A stretch of DNA of 64,000 bases, from contig NMRA01000018.1 in NCBI GenBank assembly GCA_002633005.1, positions 885,888 to 949,887 of the forward strand. Direction: 5' to 3'. The notes beneath the pieces were generated by a model. It was not told where the DNA came from. It saw only the letters and a program-made list of their open reading frames with translations, and ran no database searches. Every line of letters begins with the position of its first letter. Within the stretch, counting starts at the first letter, position 1. Below are positions 12,126-24,759 of the stretch, in pieces. The translations under genes and the position numbers were made by a program. The DNA is from Phoronis australis. Taxonomy: Eukaryota; Phoronida; Phoronidae.

Positions 12126-12344
12126 TGACAGAATGTATATTTTTATATATAAAATCCATGTATTGATGAAAAACATCAACATGCGGTGTCATAACATACC
12201 CCAGTTGTTTATTAAGTAGACATTTTACAATACAGCAGCCCCATCACGAACCCCTTTTAGCGCTAGAAAAAATTGAGATGGCGTATGCACCAAACGAAGT
12301 TTATGACATCTTCGACACAACGAAATTGGCATTCACCTTGTCTT

Positions 12345-12415
12345 CATCGTATTGGAGTCAGCGACGACTGGCCGTTTAACTTAGTGCAAAATACGTGGAA
12401 AACCAAGGAAACATA
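12345..12415. repeat. Diverged direct repeat, copy 1
   Basis: Pairs with 12,733-12,830. Both carry tcgtattgga, then gcgac.a..ggccgtt.aa.tt.gt.caaaatac.tggaaaa, then a catatta..t block. The copies are about 390 bases apart in the same orientation. Confidence 0.7.
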
Positions 12416-12732
12416 TTAACTGTTCATTTCATGTCAATTAATAATAAAATTGATCAAAATTATTACCTTTAGAATTTTTTAATTCAATTATTTAGCACAC
12501 ATTCTAATACGGGCCCGTATAGGAATCCCCGGAAGAATGACTGGGGTCGCCTAAACAGTCGAGAAAAACAAATGCTTCGTCCGAATTGTTACCAAGCAAT
12601 TTCACAATGTTTATTATAAAGTGTAGTTTGCTTGATAAAAAAACTATTTTGATGTTAGAAACTTTGCGCTCATGTCTGCTTGAAGCCGAAGGTGTGAACA
12701 CAGCGCGATTCCGATACACAAAGCTGACGAGT

Positions 12733-12830
12733 GTGTGTCTCGTATTGGAACCGGCGACAATAGGCCGTTGAATTTGGTACAAAATACATGGAAAAGATAC
12801 AACGCATATTAGCTTGATCTTTTCGTACGA
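12733..12830. repeat. Diverged direct repeat, copy 2
   Basis: Second copy of the element at 12,345-12,415, sharing the same ordered landmarks. The origin is unknown; the spacing could mean a duplication or two insertions of one family. Confidence 0.7.
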
Positions 12831-13796
12831 AACAGTTTTATTCAAATTCATCGAAAATTTTACATTAGCAACTTAATTTTCAAAATAATTCGCCTTGAAA
12901 TCCTGCAACCCGTAGTCTCGCCGCCATTTTGAATATAGACTCAGTAAACCTCACTTGCACAAAGATTGAAAATTTAATAACAAACAAGTTGCAAGTATCT
13001 GTAATTTATCCCATTCGCGTTGAATCAGTCGAGGGAAATACAGACATGTAATAATATTTTCCGTATTCACCTCCCGCACTACTTCAACAGCGACCTCTGA
13101 CATGGAAAGTTCAAAAGGTAGGTCAGTATAACTCGTCGTCGATAGCTGGTTCGTTCATCAAATAGTTTAAAGTAATGCAATTGCGACAGCGTGAGTAACA
13201 CTTAACATGCAATCAGGTCTCAGTCGCAACATCCAGAACAGGACTGTTAGTTACCGGGTATATGTCAGTTCTGTCTCAGTTTTCAATTGCTAATATGTCG
13301 TCTGCAACTACTCAAACTGTTTCTTTTATTAGAGAAAACTTGCAATCTAACGCCCAAGTACATAGATATAGGCTGTGATCTGCCACGTGGACAGTCTGAG
13401 TGAAGTATTTGAAAAATCTGGCGAATAAATGAAAGAAACTTAGGAATTTGATGCGTACGGGATGAATACAAAACGTACCTCGATTGATGTAGATAAAGTA
13501 ATATCCCACTCGATATTATTTCGCGTACATTACTTCATCAGCGTCACTCTCGGTACGTTTTGTGTATATATTAAAACTATGAAATAAAGTCTCGATTGCA
13601 TGGAAACATATCGAATTATAATGACAGTATTCAATTTAACGTTTTAAATTCAATAAAATATATATTCCGATATGGGGCACCCATTTCAGAATTCCGTTAC
13701 AGGAACGGCCCAAATCAGAATATTCCGATTTGGACTGGATTCCCGCAGGTCCGGAACAGTAACACGAAACGTCGAAGTGCGCGCTGTAGATATTGT

Positions 13797-14015
13797 AGCC
13801 AGCCAACTAGCTGTTTGAAGACTGTCGCCAAAATACAGCTAGATACCACTATGTGTTGAGCTCCGTCACGAAATTTCATACAGGCCCGGTATGAGTTCTG
13901 CTTGTGGCCTCGTCGTGAAACTTACATAGCAGAGCCAACGACCAATTGGGTGCATGCAAATTCCGACACTAACCTTGCCCGTTAAAATGAAAAACAAGCT
14001 AATAAACGTCATTTT
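13797..14015. repeat. Dispersed repeat, copy B
   Basis: Collinear and same-orientation partner of 4,905-5,155 (cagccaactagctgt, gactgtcgccaaaata, gagctccgtcacgaaattt, cctcgtcgtgaaactta, tgcatgcaaattc, cttgcccgtt, gaaaaacaagctaataaacgtcatt). No coding potential is recognised. Confidence 0.75.
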
Positions 14016-14029
14016 CTAGCATAATTCTC

Positions 14030-17000
14030 CCCCTTTTAAGTTTTGTAAGAAAGAAATTGTGTCGACGTTTTGAAAACAGCAGGCCTACGCTCGTGACACG
14101 GCATTACTTGGGAGATGATGACAGCTTCGCAGCAGCTGGTTTGCTTGTACACTAAAAACTTGTAACGAAATGAAACCAGTTCGGACAATTTGTTGTGACA
14201 TGTACTCAACCTCGTGGCAGCGAAGAACAGCTGATAGAAGAATAAACGGGGGAAAAGAAACTGGTCAGGTCAGGTGACGTAATTGCCGAAAGCCGACTCA
14301 AAAGATCCCACTTCAATTTTAGCAGTAGATGAGTGATGAACGCCAACTTTTCCAACATGGGTAAATAATTTTGTTTACTCAAAGAAGAGCGATGTAGCTT
14401 TTAATGACAATACTTTTGTGTCAGAATTTATTTGGTCATCTTTACCATCGTGGGCGCAAAATTGTAGATTTTGTATACAGCTCTGCACTGGTCTAGAACA
14501 GATCTTGCTGATCGGGAATTTTGTCGCGAGTCCTTGTCGTGGATACGAATCTATTCCACGCACGGCAAATGACGGTATCGGCGGGGAAGTCGCACAATTG
14601 TATGACAAGGCCGCTTCAATGCTGCATCCGTACGCAACGGGGGCATTTTTTACCAGAGACCGATAACTAGCCCACGTCAAATAAATGACCCTCTGCTGTT
14701 ACGCAGTGAGGCTTAGAAGAAATTTCGTTGGCACGATGATGTCATATGTCCCTCTTTGCTCTGATTGGTTGAGCATTTCTCTGGGGGCGCTCGAAGGGGC
14801 TACGAATCATACGCGGTGTGCTTTACGTCGCATTTAATTACTTCCTATACCATGCAAGTAAGAAAAACAATATTTTATTAAAAAATACTGGTATTTCTGG
14901 TGTCAAGAGGGTGTAAATATGAGCGTGTCACGGCTTAGAAATTATCTCCGTGATTAGCAGTTACATGTATATTCTCAGAGACTTTGCACTTCTTGCTCAA
15001 AGAGAACCAATCATTTTTCAGAAGTAGTTTATAGAGCGTAAACCAAATTTCTGTCCCAAGTCTTTAGTCACTTTTCATGGAGCAGGCTTTGAAACGTGGC
15101 CCAGTGGAACCAGCGTACGACTGTGAGCACGAAGGTAGGTGTGGCTATGGACTGTTTTGGCTGGTTTCCACAGTAGCAATCAGGGGAATGTGCGAGTTCG
15201 CAGAAGTAGAGAAGTTGAGAATAGACAGCCTACCAAGTGAACTGAAACAGCTTGGCCTCAGCAATAAGACTCTTTCGTGTATGAGCAGTGCGGCATAATT
15301 CGTATTTATGTCTGATATAAAACGAATTAGGACTGACAATGATGTACAAAATCATTGGAAAATTATGTCAGCCATAAACTGATATATTTATGTTCGTGTG
15401 TGAAGTATATGCATGGTTTCAAGAATAATCTTGGTCTTGGAACGCTACATGGGCATTTATTTACATTTTGGATGCAATTGGGATCTCGTTTGTTTGAGAA
15501 GACCTTTGTATTTTGAAAACATTCATTTGTGCCGGTAAGCCGCCCTTGCATTGTCTCTGTCAACGGATTTTGCCGGTTCCGAATTGAAAGCAAACGATCT
15601 TTAATTTGACATAGTATAGGGACTGTGAAAAATATCAACAATTTTTTTTTTCTCAACAGTTTACAATGATTGTCCTAAATTCTGTTCATTTAGACAGAAG
15701 TCCAATATTATGGCTACACTTTGACTGATTCCGGTCCTAAGAAATTTCATGAAACGGGGCTAAGACATTTTGGTCTTAAGTTAGGGCAGGTTTTGTCTAA
15801 GTAAAAATAAAAGGTTTCATGAAACAGACACCTGATTTCCAAATTTACATGCTACGATGTCGCATTATTTGCAATGAGCCAATGAGAAGCTGTGTTGGAT
15901 TTTACATTGATAACGCCATTGGCTGAACCAAAGCATTGTGAATGGTGTATTGCATGAGGAACGATCTGAAGCGAGTTCGCAGTGACAGGCTTATGCGTTT
16001 TTAAGAAAGCTCGCATCTCTAACTAGTGAATTGACGTGGAGATGAGGGTCAGGAATTTCTTCAACTTGAAGTAGTCTTCTTTAAGGTTACTCTGGGACCC
16101 AAGAAAAAAATTAAATTTTGGCGGCCAGCTTCGGAACATATCACAGAAATCAGATTGATCGGATTCATATAAAACTTTCAGATATTACATATTGTATGCT
16201 TTATGCACTATTCTTCAAAAAGCTATTAGGAATTATTTTATAATTGTTCCACTTTCGAATTAGGGCCTATTAAAAATGGGACCTATTTTTATGAAAAAAT
16301 TTGCATAGAAAGAAACAGAAACGATAACATAGAAAACTGTAACGGATATTTTGATATTTTATCTTGAATATTCATATCACATGAAATTTGGTCACGTGAT
16401 ACTATTGATCCTGTTGTTTTGCTATACAGGTTTCTTTTTGAAACGTCACGTGACCCAAGTAGAGGCATATTGGTACAGCATAAACTCAATAAGCAAATTT
16501 TACGGAATTTCTGTTCTCAGAAAATGCATATTTCAATCTAGTTAAATGCTGTAGTTTTATTAACATTTGCCTAAGTGTACAGACTTGTCAAAACATTGAT
16601 CAGTTGAATAATCAGCATTGGGATTTATCGTGTAATTCAGGCTTTGATGCGGGCCAGTCACTTTCCGTGATGAGAACACACACTGTGAAGTGGCATTCTC
16701 ATTAAATAAATTTATGGTTTCAGCAGTGACAAAGCTGGCCTAAAACTGTTGTTTGGGGAAGCACAAAATTATTTAGGTTAGGAACACGCAAAGTATTTTA
16801 TGTATAATGATGACTCTTGCTACTTGACTAGGCTTTCCTCGATCAGCTCCCGGCTAACTGCTGCCTGCTGGTTTGTGAGCCTTGGCTCTTGGTGATATGC
16901 CAATTACTTGCACATCCATTCAAGGATTAATACTGTCCAATGTAGATAGTAGATGTAAACAGGTTAGCTAAACTAGCAAGATGATATCAGCTGGCTGTCG

Positions 17001-17620
17001 TCTGATGAATGCTTTCATGCAGCAGACGACTTGGGAACGGGAAAGGTACGGACACAATATTTTCTTGGCAATTGATGGGCTGTCCTGATCATTTTGCATT
17101 CACACCTGGTGGCCAACATATTAGTTAAGGCTACTTTTTAAATTAAAATTCTTACTTATCGTGCAAGTGTATTCTTGGGAACTTTTTTGAAATTGACATT
17201 TGAACATCTGTAGATGGTTTAATGCAAATTTCCCGTTGCCCCCGAAAGTAGCCACAGAGATGAAAGATAGGAGAGCTGGGACTATGGCCTAGAAAGGGGG
17301 GGTATATCGTTTTTTTCGATTTCCTCGAGAGCCCATAATGCTTAGGAAGTGGCTAGCGGTAGTGAAGAATAGTACGCCGTTAATACCAAGTATGATGCCG
17401 TGAAACTTCTTCGTGTCTGTCAGTGGCCTGCATATCGTCGGATCGGTTGTTGATCAGTTTTTGATTTTAGAGAATTGAAGTTGGCCATGAAAACATAAAG
17501 AATTGCAATTAATTCAAGACGTGAGAACATAACGTTTTATAGAACCTGTTTTTGACGACAGACTCGTTCGTGAGGCGCTTGTGTTTGGTCCTGGGTGTAG
17601 GATATTTTCGCCAGTTCTCT
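14030..17620. other. No recognisable gene
   Basis: Open frames of 82-101 codons occur at 14,375-14,680 and 15,077-15,298, but none matches a family I know. Near 15,735-15,830, tttcatgaaac occurs twice, flanking a ctaagacattttggtcttaag hairpin, which looks like a small MITE remnant. Otherwise nothing is seen. Confidence 0.35.
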
Positions 17621-17629
17621 TTCTCATTC

Positions 17630-17923
17630 CTAAAAAAATGTCTTAAGCACACCTCTGTTTAGATGCGGTGCAAAATCAGGATGGTCCGTGAGACACATCT
17701 GCTCTTCTCTGAGAAAGCGTTTCACTTGCGGAATTTCGTGGCAGCAAACGCAAGCGACAATTGTTTCCGTTACCGTGCACTTAGCGCACTGACACCATGA
17801 CAGGTCATTCAATCGGTTTCCGGAACTATCCATATGTTCCGTTGTCTGTGCACTTTCACGGGCCCTCTCTATTCTTTCTTGATCAGTGTATTCCGGTTCG
17901 AACTGATAACTTGTGATATCGAC
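17630..17923 (-). CDS. P2X7-like C-terminal cysteine (zinc) domain, probable exon
   Basis: The frame reads NRLNDLSWCQCAKC, then CVCCHEIP, then CLTDHP.F, then LNRGVLKTFF. This Trp-Cys-x-Cys-x2-Cys ... Cys-x-Cys-Cys ... Cys-(L/I)-T-(D/E)-His-Pro layout is the signature of the intracellular C-terminal domain of P2X7 receptors, which binds zinc. Upstream in frame is an acidic stretch (YQFEPEYTDQERIERARES). A minus-strand acceptor-like ttcccag ends at 17,924, and an in-frame TAG lies just beyond it, so the coding part probably starts near 17,923. The frame ends at TAG 17,630; a +1 shift there would let similarity continue weakly (NRFYKTL). No transmembrane or channel part is seen nearby. In invertebrates this domain often occurs without a channel. 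Gene fragment or pseudogene cannot be told apart. Confidence 0.78.
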   Translation of the reverse strand, partial: VDITSYQFEPEYTDQERIERARESAQTTEHMDSSGNRLNDLSWCQCAKCTVTETIVACVCCHEIPQVKRFLREEQMCLTDHPDFAPHLNRGVLKTFF

Positions 17924-17959
17924 CTGGGAATTATTTGTCGGATGAACACTCGTCTATGT

Positions 17960-19978
17960 CGAGATTGCGAGTTGCCACGTTGACGTTTATTATTATACGT
18001 TCTGTTTCAAAATGAATTATTCTCACCATAACCAATGCTGATATAAAACCGAAACAAAGTCTATCTCATCAGATACAATTTGTAATGCCTTGGAGTGTTC
18101 GTGAGTGTAAACGTTTTGAGAAGCCAGCAATCACTGCCTTACCGGCTTTAGATGCAATAAACTTATTGACGGGGCACCGAAGCCGTGTGAGCGCATGCTA
18201 ATTCAGTGTTTGCTGACAGAAAGCTGTTACGAAACATTAACTCGATTTTATATCCTATGGTCAGATGTTAGGGGAATCTTTATTTAAATATTCATATACA
18301 TTATTCGAATCATTGTTACTGTACAACGTTTGCCCTGACGGTTCTGTGGAAGGGAAACTTGACTTCGCGGTCCCCGACGGGCTATTAAGTACATTTGCAG
18401 TTTTGCGGCTAATTCACCAAAATAATCATTTGCAAATTTGTTCTTTGGCTCACTAGACTAGTTTTTGTGACTGCAAGTTTAGTTTCCAACTTTGGCTGGT
18501 TTATGTTCGTGATGTCTTCAGTCCGGCCGCGATGGACCTGATCGGGTTCCGAGCCACTGGTCGGGATAGCAACCGTTTTGTGTGTTTAGGATTGAAAAAA
18601 TCGCAGGTCTAAAATGACAGCACACAGCTATGCATTTCATGGACGAACAATTTGAATTTATCACCTAACAGACTCCAAACTCCCGCAACCAACCTTGGTA
18701 AATTGGCCTGCCAAACTTTGTAGGCTACATACGGTACGTTCATATACCTAAAAATCCGTTACAGCGAAATAAAATAACACGTTTGTTCAATAAATCGATG
18801 TATTTTTAAAGGTTTTCCATAGAATTTTGATGCTTTATTGGTGTAAAACGATGAAAACCAGCGATAAGCTGACACCAGTAAGCGTGTTGTGAACTGCCTT
18901 ACAGACTGTATTCGAACCTCGGACGTCATTGGTCAATTTCAACACCTTCGTCTGCCGTCAAGTGTCAGACCTATACTTGCTGTTATCGAGTGGAACTACT
19001 CGATATAAATTAACACAAACTAGGTTGTTTTTGGCTGGCATTCTCCTTTAAGTCAGTTTTAGCCGGTAGCTCAAACTTTCGATGGCATACCGTGGTTGTG
19101 ATTTTTGAGGATTCCTGCCGGGCACAATCCAGAGTGTATTTTGTCTGTCATACGGCATTTAGTGACCAGTGGCATGTATTGCATCACATGGAATTGTTTT
19201 TGTAATACCTCGAATGTATTTGCCAGCTCATTTTTGTGGGTCCTTTATGGTTTCTGCCGGTACCATTCCAGAGTGTAATTCGTCTGTAATGGGTCATTCG
19301 GTGTTCTGCGCTTTACTATTGTCCTTTTTAAATCAGTTTTGGCTGGTACCTCAAATATCTGGTCAAGCTTATTGTTGCCCCTTTTTAAGGCCCCCAAGGG
19401 TCACACCCAGAGTGCAGACAGCGTCAGACATTCATTGCTGTACATACACAGGCAGACTCTAAATGCTCCTGTGGTCAGATGTTGGTACCTCGTTCATCTA
19501 TGCTATAAGTGCTCTGGGCTTCCGGGCCGGTCTATCAGTCGGCACACTCGAGATACACTGGGGTACCCATATGCCCGTTATGTGTTTGTGTCGGACTAGG
19601 CTTCACAATGATCTGTTAAAACTTGAATAACGTGGTTTATGTCCAATCTGTCAAGATTCAGACGGTTCGTTGAAATTTTCGGTTTGATTGCATTGGAGAT
19701 TTTCTCTTTCTTCCCTCTTAATTACTTAAAGATCCTATGTCTCATTAAATCGTGAATATTTAAATTTGTAGCAAGCGCCACCTTGTGATTTCTTGGAGAA
19801 ATGTGTGTATTCACCTATTTCACGAAAGCGCCATCTTCCCGCGCCATCTTTAAATACTGATCGAAAACGAGGCACACTGATAAAACCTCGTGAGTGATCA
19901 TCAGCTGGCCATGATGGTGTACTGGGGTGTGCAGTGCCTGAACGTACCAATTTCAGTAATAACTCGTCGCTATCCTTC
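17960..19978. other. No recognisable gene
   Basis: No coding region could be assigned. Between 19,040 and 19,460 short phrases recur (agtcagttttagc/aatcagttttggctgg, tagctcaaac/tacctcaaat, cagagtgta), pointing to an old internally repeated element. Confidence 0.3.
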
Positions 19979-20445
19979 CCAGGGATGTACTTAGCCACTC
20001 GCCCAGTCGCCAATGCCAGTAAAAATGGTGCTGGGCGAGTAGAAGTTGACTTGCCGGTCGCCCAGGTGGCGCCGATTTCAGAGCGCAAAAGCACTATATA
20101 TATCGTTTCCCAGATGAATCTGAATAATTTTCCTCCTCCTTGTGCTGTTTTTATCATGAAGTTAAGGTTCAGTTTGGTCATCGTGTCGATGCTCCGGCAG
20201 TAAAAAAAACATCTGCGCAGTGTGACCCTACCGATTCAGTACATGTCACCCGTTACGCGATTCGTCAAAAAACACAGTGTGTGGTCGTGCACAAAGAATT
20301 TGTGGACTAGAGTCCGAAACGAAAAAAAGGGGAGAAAGGTGGAAGACCGGTCCATGTGCTCATAGCAAATGAAATACTATATTTCTTGGAACTGATTTCT
20401 TATTGTAATGTACAATGTCACTTTAGCCAAAATTATTTTTATAAC

Positions 20446-21922
20446 ATACGTCCTAATAAGCGCCCATGCCCCTATAAGCGTCCCCACTCGTTTTCAGACT
20501 TCGCTAAAACAAGCGCCCAGTCCATGAATGTGTATATATTTGTGCCTTACCTCACAGTTCTAAAATTCTACAGTAATGTATTCAATTTATCAATAATATA
20601 CGACAGTCCTGAAAAATCATTGTGAGCGGAATTTCTAGTAGACCACGAGCCTCGCCGCTATGTCGGTATTTAGCCATGGCTGTACATCTCAAACCGTTCC
20701 GCAGTGCAAAAGATTTGCTGATCTTGCGAGGAAAGTGTCACACTATATGGTCTGGCCCTTCAGAACAGACGCAGCGTACTGGTAACAGGATTGGCCGTAT
20801 TGTATCTTTCCCGTACAGATCTTCTCCCACAACAGGAATCCAGGGCCCGGTCTCTAATCTTTGTACTCGAAACGAACTCGAAACTATTTTTGGCAATTTC
20901 TCTGCTCCTTTTGTGCGAACTTAAGATAATTGGTTATCAGACTGTGCTCGAATACATTATAGTTTATGCATAGGAGTTTCTAGTTCAAGTTTGCCCTTGA
21001 AGACCCTTATATTCGTGCTACAAACTCGAGTAAAAACTCGAAATTTCGAGTTCAAACTCGAACTTATTGCTTTAATATTGGGTTTACAAACTGTGAACTA
21101 AGGGCAATAAATTATCTACGTAAGTTATTGTGTAATCGAGCATAGAATAATACGCACTTATCTTGATTTCGCCCAAAAGTAGAGTAGAAAATGCCAAACC
21201 TAATTTCGAGTTCCATTTCGATTAAAAAGATTAGAGACCGGGCCCAGATTGCTTTGTACACGTCAAATTATAAAAACCGCGAATCGAAATTTGGCCAAGA
21301 AGCACGCTAGGGCCTACTTATCATTAATAGTTGGGCCTGCTCAATGAGATAAATATAACTACATATACAGCTCATTGGGCCTGTTACTCCGGCAAATGAA
21401 CACTGATGACAAGCACGCGCTCGCTCACTCGGTGCACACCTGTTGACTCACTTCAATACAAACGTCACGTAACAAAATATGTGTTCGTCCAGATTTTTCT
21501 CGTTGCGGGGTGCGATCTAGCGCAGATTTTTACTTAATCTGCTTTTAATCCCGACTCCGAGTCCACCGGAACTTAGAATCTTAGAAAAGGCTATTTCATG
21601 TAATTTGAGTCGAAACTATTTTTACTCAAGAATTCAAGTTGTCCTATCGACGATCGCGAAGCAGCGACGCATCACTGAGTCGGCAAGTTTTCGCCCTGGG
21701 ATTTCAGCACATTTTTTTTAAAAAGATCGTAATTTAACAACAGAGTTTGATAGCAATGCACCACAGTTTTGTAGACAGTCTGTCATAGGTTACACGTACG
21801 TCACAGCGCGTAAATTTGATGAATCCTAGCTTCCGAGATTTCACCCGTTTCGGAGACCGGGTTTTAACCGCCGTAGGCTACAAAAAGCGTCCCCCTGGGC
21901 GCTTTTTAAGGCGAATACGGTA
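20446..21922. mobile_element. Middle nested inverted-repeat element
   Basis: The left end, tacgtcctaataagcgccca followed by tataagcgtcccc, is mirrored at the right by aaaagcgtccccctgggcgctttttaaggcgaatacggta (inverted). The shared words are (c)gccttaaaaagcgccca and agcgtcccc. It sits wholly within the outer element, so it inserted later. No transposase is visible. Confidence 0.7.
20843..21245. mobile_element. Inner nested MITE, 403 bp
   Basis: The left end gggcccggtctctaatcttt (20,843-20,862) is exactly inverted at the right end (21,226-21,245). Similarity continues inward for about 50 bases with few changes (ctcgaaa..gaactcgaaa). The centre carries a small actcgaaatttcgagt palindrome near 21,035. 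It is the youngest-looking of the three nested elements because its arms are best conserved. No coding capacity. Confidence 0.9.
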
Positions 21923-22774
21923 GCCCTAATAGATGGTGACATCAGTGCACGAAACGATGATTTTTATATAACCTAGCAGCAAGTTTGTGGTGACTGGCTC
22001 CAACGGCCGGGTGACTGAAGTTCGGGCTGGGCGAGTAGATTTTGTGGCTCCCGCACTCGCCCAGCAGGGTTTTTCAAGACTAAAAGCCTGGGTATATCCC
22101 TGACTTCCACACTTTCCAAAAGAGGGAAAACTACGAAGGAATGGCTGAGGAGGGTAAAAGTCTAGTTGCCGTGCGTATTGGTATGTTTTTGGAGATCGAT
22201 TCAATATCAGACAACTTGATTTTTGGTAACGTTGATAAGTCTTTTGACCACACCACCTTGCAGGACGATGCCATGTTTGTCAAGGCGCCTCGTTTTCAAT
22301 CAACACGACAGCAGCGCCCCGCGTTCGTGAAATAGGGGAATATGTATAATCAGTAAATAAACCATTTGTAAACACAATGAAGTTTAAAGAAAACAGCACA
22401 ACTGAACGGATACACTTAAAACAAGTGTGAACATAGGAAGCCTTAGTAATGTTATCGTCATTTGATAGTGAACTGAACAAATAATAAAAACGGTGCTTTG
22501 TTTTTACTAGCGTAACGATGGCATATACTCATTTCCATAAAAATGGTCACGCAACATGAGACTTTCGCGAGATTGTAATTATGACAACTGGTTTTCGGCT
22601 CAGTGAAAGACCCGGGGTTGTTTGTAAACTAGTTCTTCGTTTGCACATTCACAATTCAATGAGACATAGCATCTTTAAACGATGCATACAAGCCTACTGA
22701 CCGAGTACATAGGTACCCAGTTGTGTACATACATGTAGTCTGTAGCTTACATAAGATATCGGAATACCCATTTC

Positions 22775-23470
22775 AAAACGCTTTCTCCCATCTTTGCGAC
22801 CTTATCTGCATTTGCATTGCCGTCAATTCCTACATGGGCTCTGACCCATTGTGTATTGACATTTCTCAATCACAAGCTTGTTAAGCTCATTACTTTGGAA
22901 ACTGAAGGCCAATTCCTTGTCTCTGTGATTGCTCAGACAAATTAGAAACACAACTTATAGTGACGACGTTTATATGACGGAGGTTGAAAATTGCCAAATG
23001 TTTTTAAGAACGAGTTTTGTTTGAAAATGATCCGCCGCAAATCTTTGAAACGTGTCCAGCAAGAATCGTGACGTGGTGATACGGGCTATGTGAGCCTGCG
23101 AGGCACGACATTAGTGAAAAAGTCACCTTTTTGCAGACTTTTTAGCTTTCACATTTACAAGTTGTCATTGAATACAACTGCATTTTGTTTAGCGTAGATT
23201 TTTGTTAAATTAGCATTGTCGTTTAGTTCCTGCTATACATTAACATAGTTATGAGCATTGAAATATATCAATAATGCAAGCATTAACGCAGGTAGTGTCT
23301 ACCCATGATTTATGTAGGGCTCTTTCGCTACTTGGCTGTCAGAAAAGATGTTAATTGGCTGATTGCGCGGATCAGTGTTTTATTGGCGTGCCACTGAGCG
23401 GCTCTATTAGTTACACTATGAGTTACCTCAGCTTGGAACACCAGGACAACTTTGGCTATAGGCCAGGCCA
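22775..23470 (-). pseudogene. RNase H fragment of a non-LTR retrotransposon
   Basis: Minus-strand frames give VVLVFQAEV, then INIFSDSQVA (near 23,350), and after a gap WVRAHVGIDGNANADKVAK (22,860-22,790). These are the E, D and H/D blocks of a LINE-type RNase H. They match the better copy at 54.5-55.65 kb (VFQAEIVAI, WVKAHVGIDGNEATDKLA). The distance between the blocks is larger than in that copy, so unrelated DNA of roughly 350-400 bases probably sits between about 23,300 and 22,960. Frameshifts make it dead. Confidence 0.78.
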
Positions 23471-23479
23471 TTAAAGCAC

Positions 23480-24225
23480 TAAATTTGGCACGCTGGTACT
23501 TTTTGACACGAGTACGCTGAATGTCATGGTGGTTGTTCGCAAAATTTTGATGTCAAGGTCAAAGTCAGATCTCGAAAAACAAAATGGCCGCCAAGTAAAA
23601 CAATCTATGAAAGATTATAACTCATTTAAAGGTTAAGTATGGTACTTAATAAGAAATCTATCAAAATGACATTGTAACATGTTTTCCTCATAAAGGTAAA
23701 TTAATACACCTCATTTGTATAAAACCTTGCCTGCGCTCTATAAGTTCACCGTACTTCATTTTGTTTATGTATATACAGCATATCGTTCAGTGGTAATGTA
23801 CAGTGCAACTTCCTTTTTGAACACTGCAAGACAGGATTTTTGCACTTCAACCTTTGTTTATAAATGTGGTACTTGCCGAGGTAAAGAACCATACTTTGTG
23901 AAGCCGCTTCCACCTGAACACCAAACAGAACTGATTGTAAGGACAGTTATAAGCTATGTCCAACAGTATCTACGAGCCAGTTATTTACATTACTCCAAAA
24001 CTGTTAAATAACGTTACACGACTAGTATACATGGACAATAGATTCACTTTCAACTAAGCAAAAAGTGCACAATGAGCTATCAATTACGCCAGTCTTGTAT
24101 AACAATTCATTACAGCCTATAATTCTGAGAACCAGCCTAAGCTAGAAATATCTCAGAGAAATATCTTCGGTGAATGAATAGCTGTAGGAAAAAACATTAT
24201 ACCACCCCTCTGTACTATCACTTTA
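23480..24225. other. No recognised gene
   Basis: A 98-codon open frame at 23,715-24,011 (plus) matches nothing I know. The interval lies between two retrotransposon relics and may be 3' untranslated LINE sequence in part. Confidence 0.3.
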
Positions 24226-24227
24226 CT

Positions 24228-24560
24228 TCATTTGACACTTTGTTTTTCGCAATTTTGAGAGTCAATAACTCCTTTGACATCTGGACTTGTAGTGCTTTGA
24301 CAAAGTATTCTACGAAACCAAGTTGATTTAATAGCTTTCATAAAAGAAGTGACGTCAATCACTCTGGCTCCACCAACATTATGCTCTTGACAATTTTTTC
24401 CGCTTAACCGGTCCATACAAAACACTAGAACATTTTGTTCAGTTTCTTCAGGAAATCTTGTGAAGGGGAGTGGAGACTTGTGAAAGGATTATAAGTTTTA
24501 GCATAGTTATGGATTTCACAACTGTTATATTCTTCCAAAAAGTGTAAAGTTTCTTTTTAC
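24228..24560 (-). pseudogene. LINE ORF2 C-terminal block
   Basis: The phrase GGARVIDVTSFMKAIKSTWFRRIL lines up with RGVKMLNI..FNKAIKISWIKRLL in the LINE at 57.4-59.5 kb, which shows that the two elements belong to related families. This segment normally follows the RT thumb. The frame stops at 24,228 and the zinc-knuckle motif that should follow is not found. Confidence 0.72.
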
Positions 24561-24759
24561 CCACAAGTCTATAGCCTTCTTTATTTCACCAAGCTTGCTA
24601 TTAAAATATATGTCGGGAATTTTATTCAAATCACTGAAGAGTTGAATACCCAGTAAAGTGAATTCTGATGTTACCCACTTCAGTTTTACGTCGCAACACA
24701 TTTTTGATAATTAGCCTTCGTAGAACCTATCCAAATACAAATTGTTTGTTTACAGGTTT

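Larger units (their letters stand above)
19980..22102. mobile_element. Outer inverted-repeat DNA element (contains two nested elements)
   Basis: The left end cagggatgtac (19,980) and right end ggtatatccctg (ending 22,102) are inverted copies of each other. Just inside each end are matching cactcgcccag and ctgggcgagtag(a) blocks (20,002, 20,030, 22,030, 22,061), so the two arms belong to one element. CAGGGATRTAC-type ends fit a hAT-like non-autonomous transposon. I could not see an exact 8 bp target duplication. No transposase is recognisable inside. Confidence 0.7.

Noticed and set aside
19735-20181. 148-codon minus-strand frame
   Set aside because: It crosses the left boundary of the outer inverted-repeat element and matches no family; judged chance.
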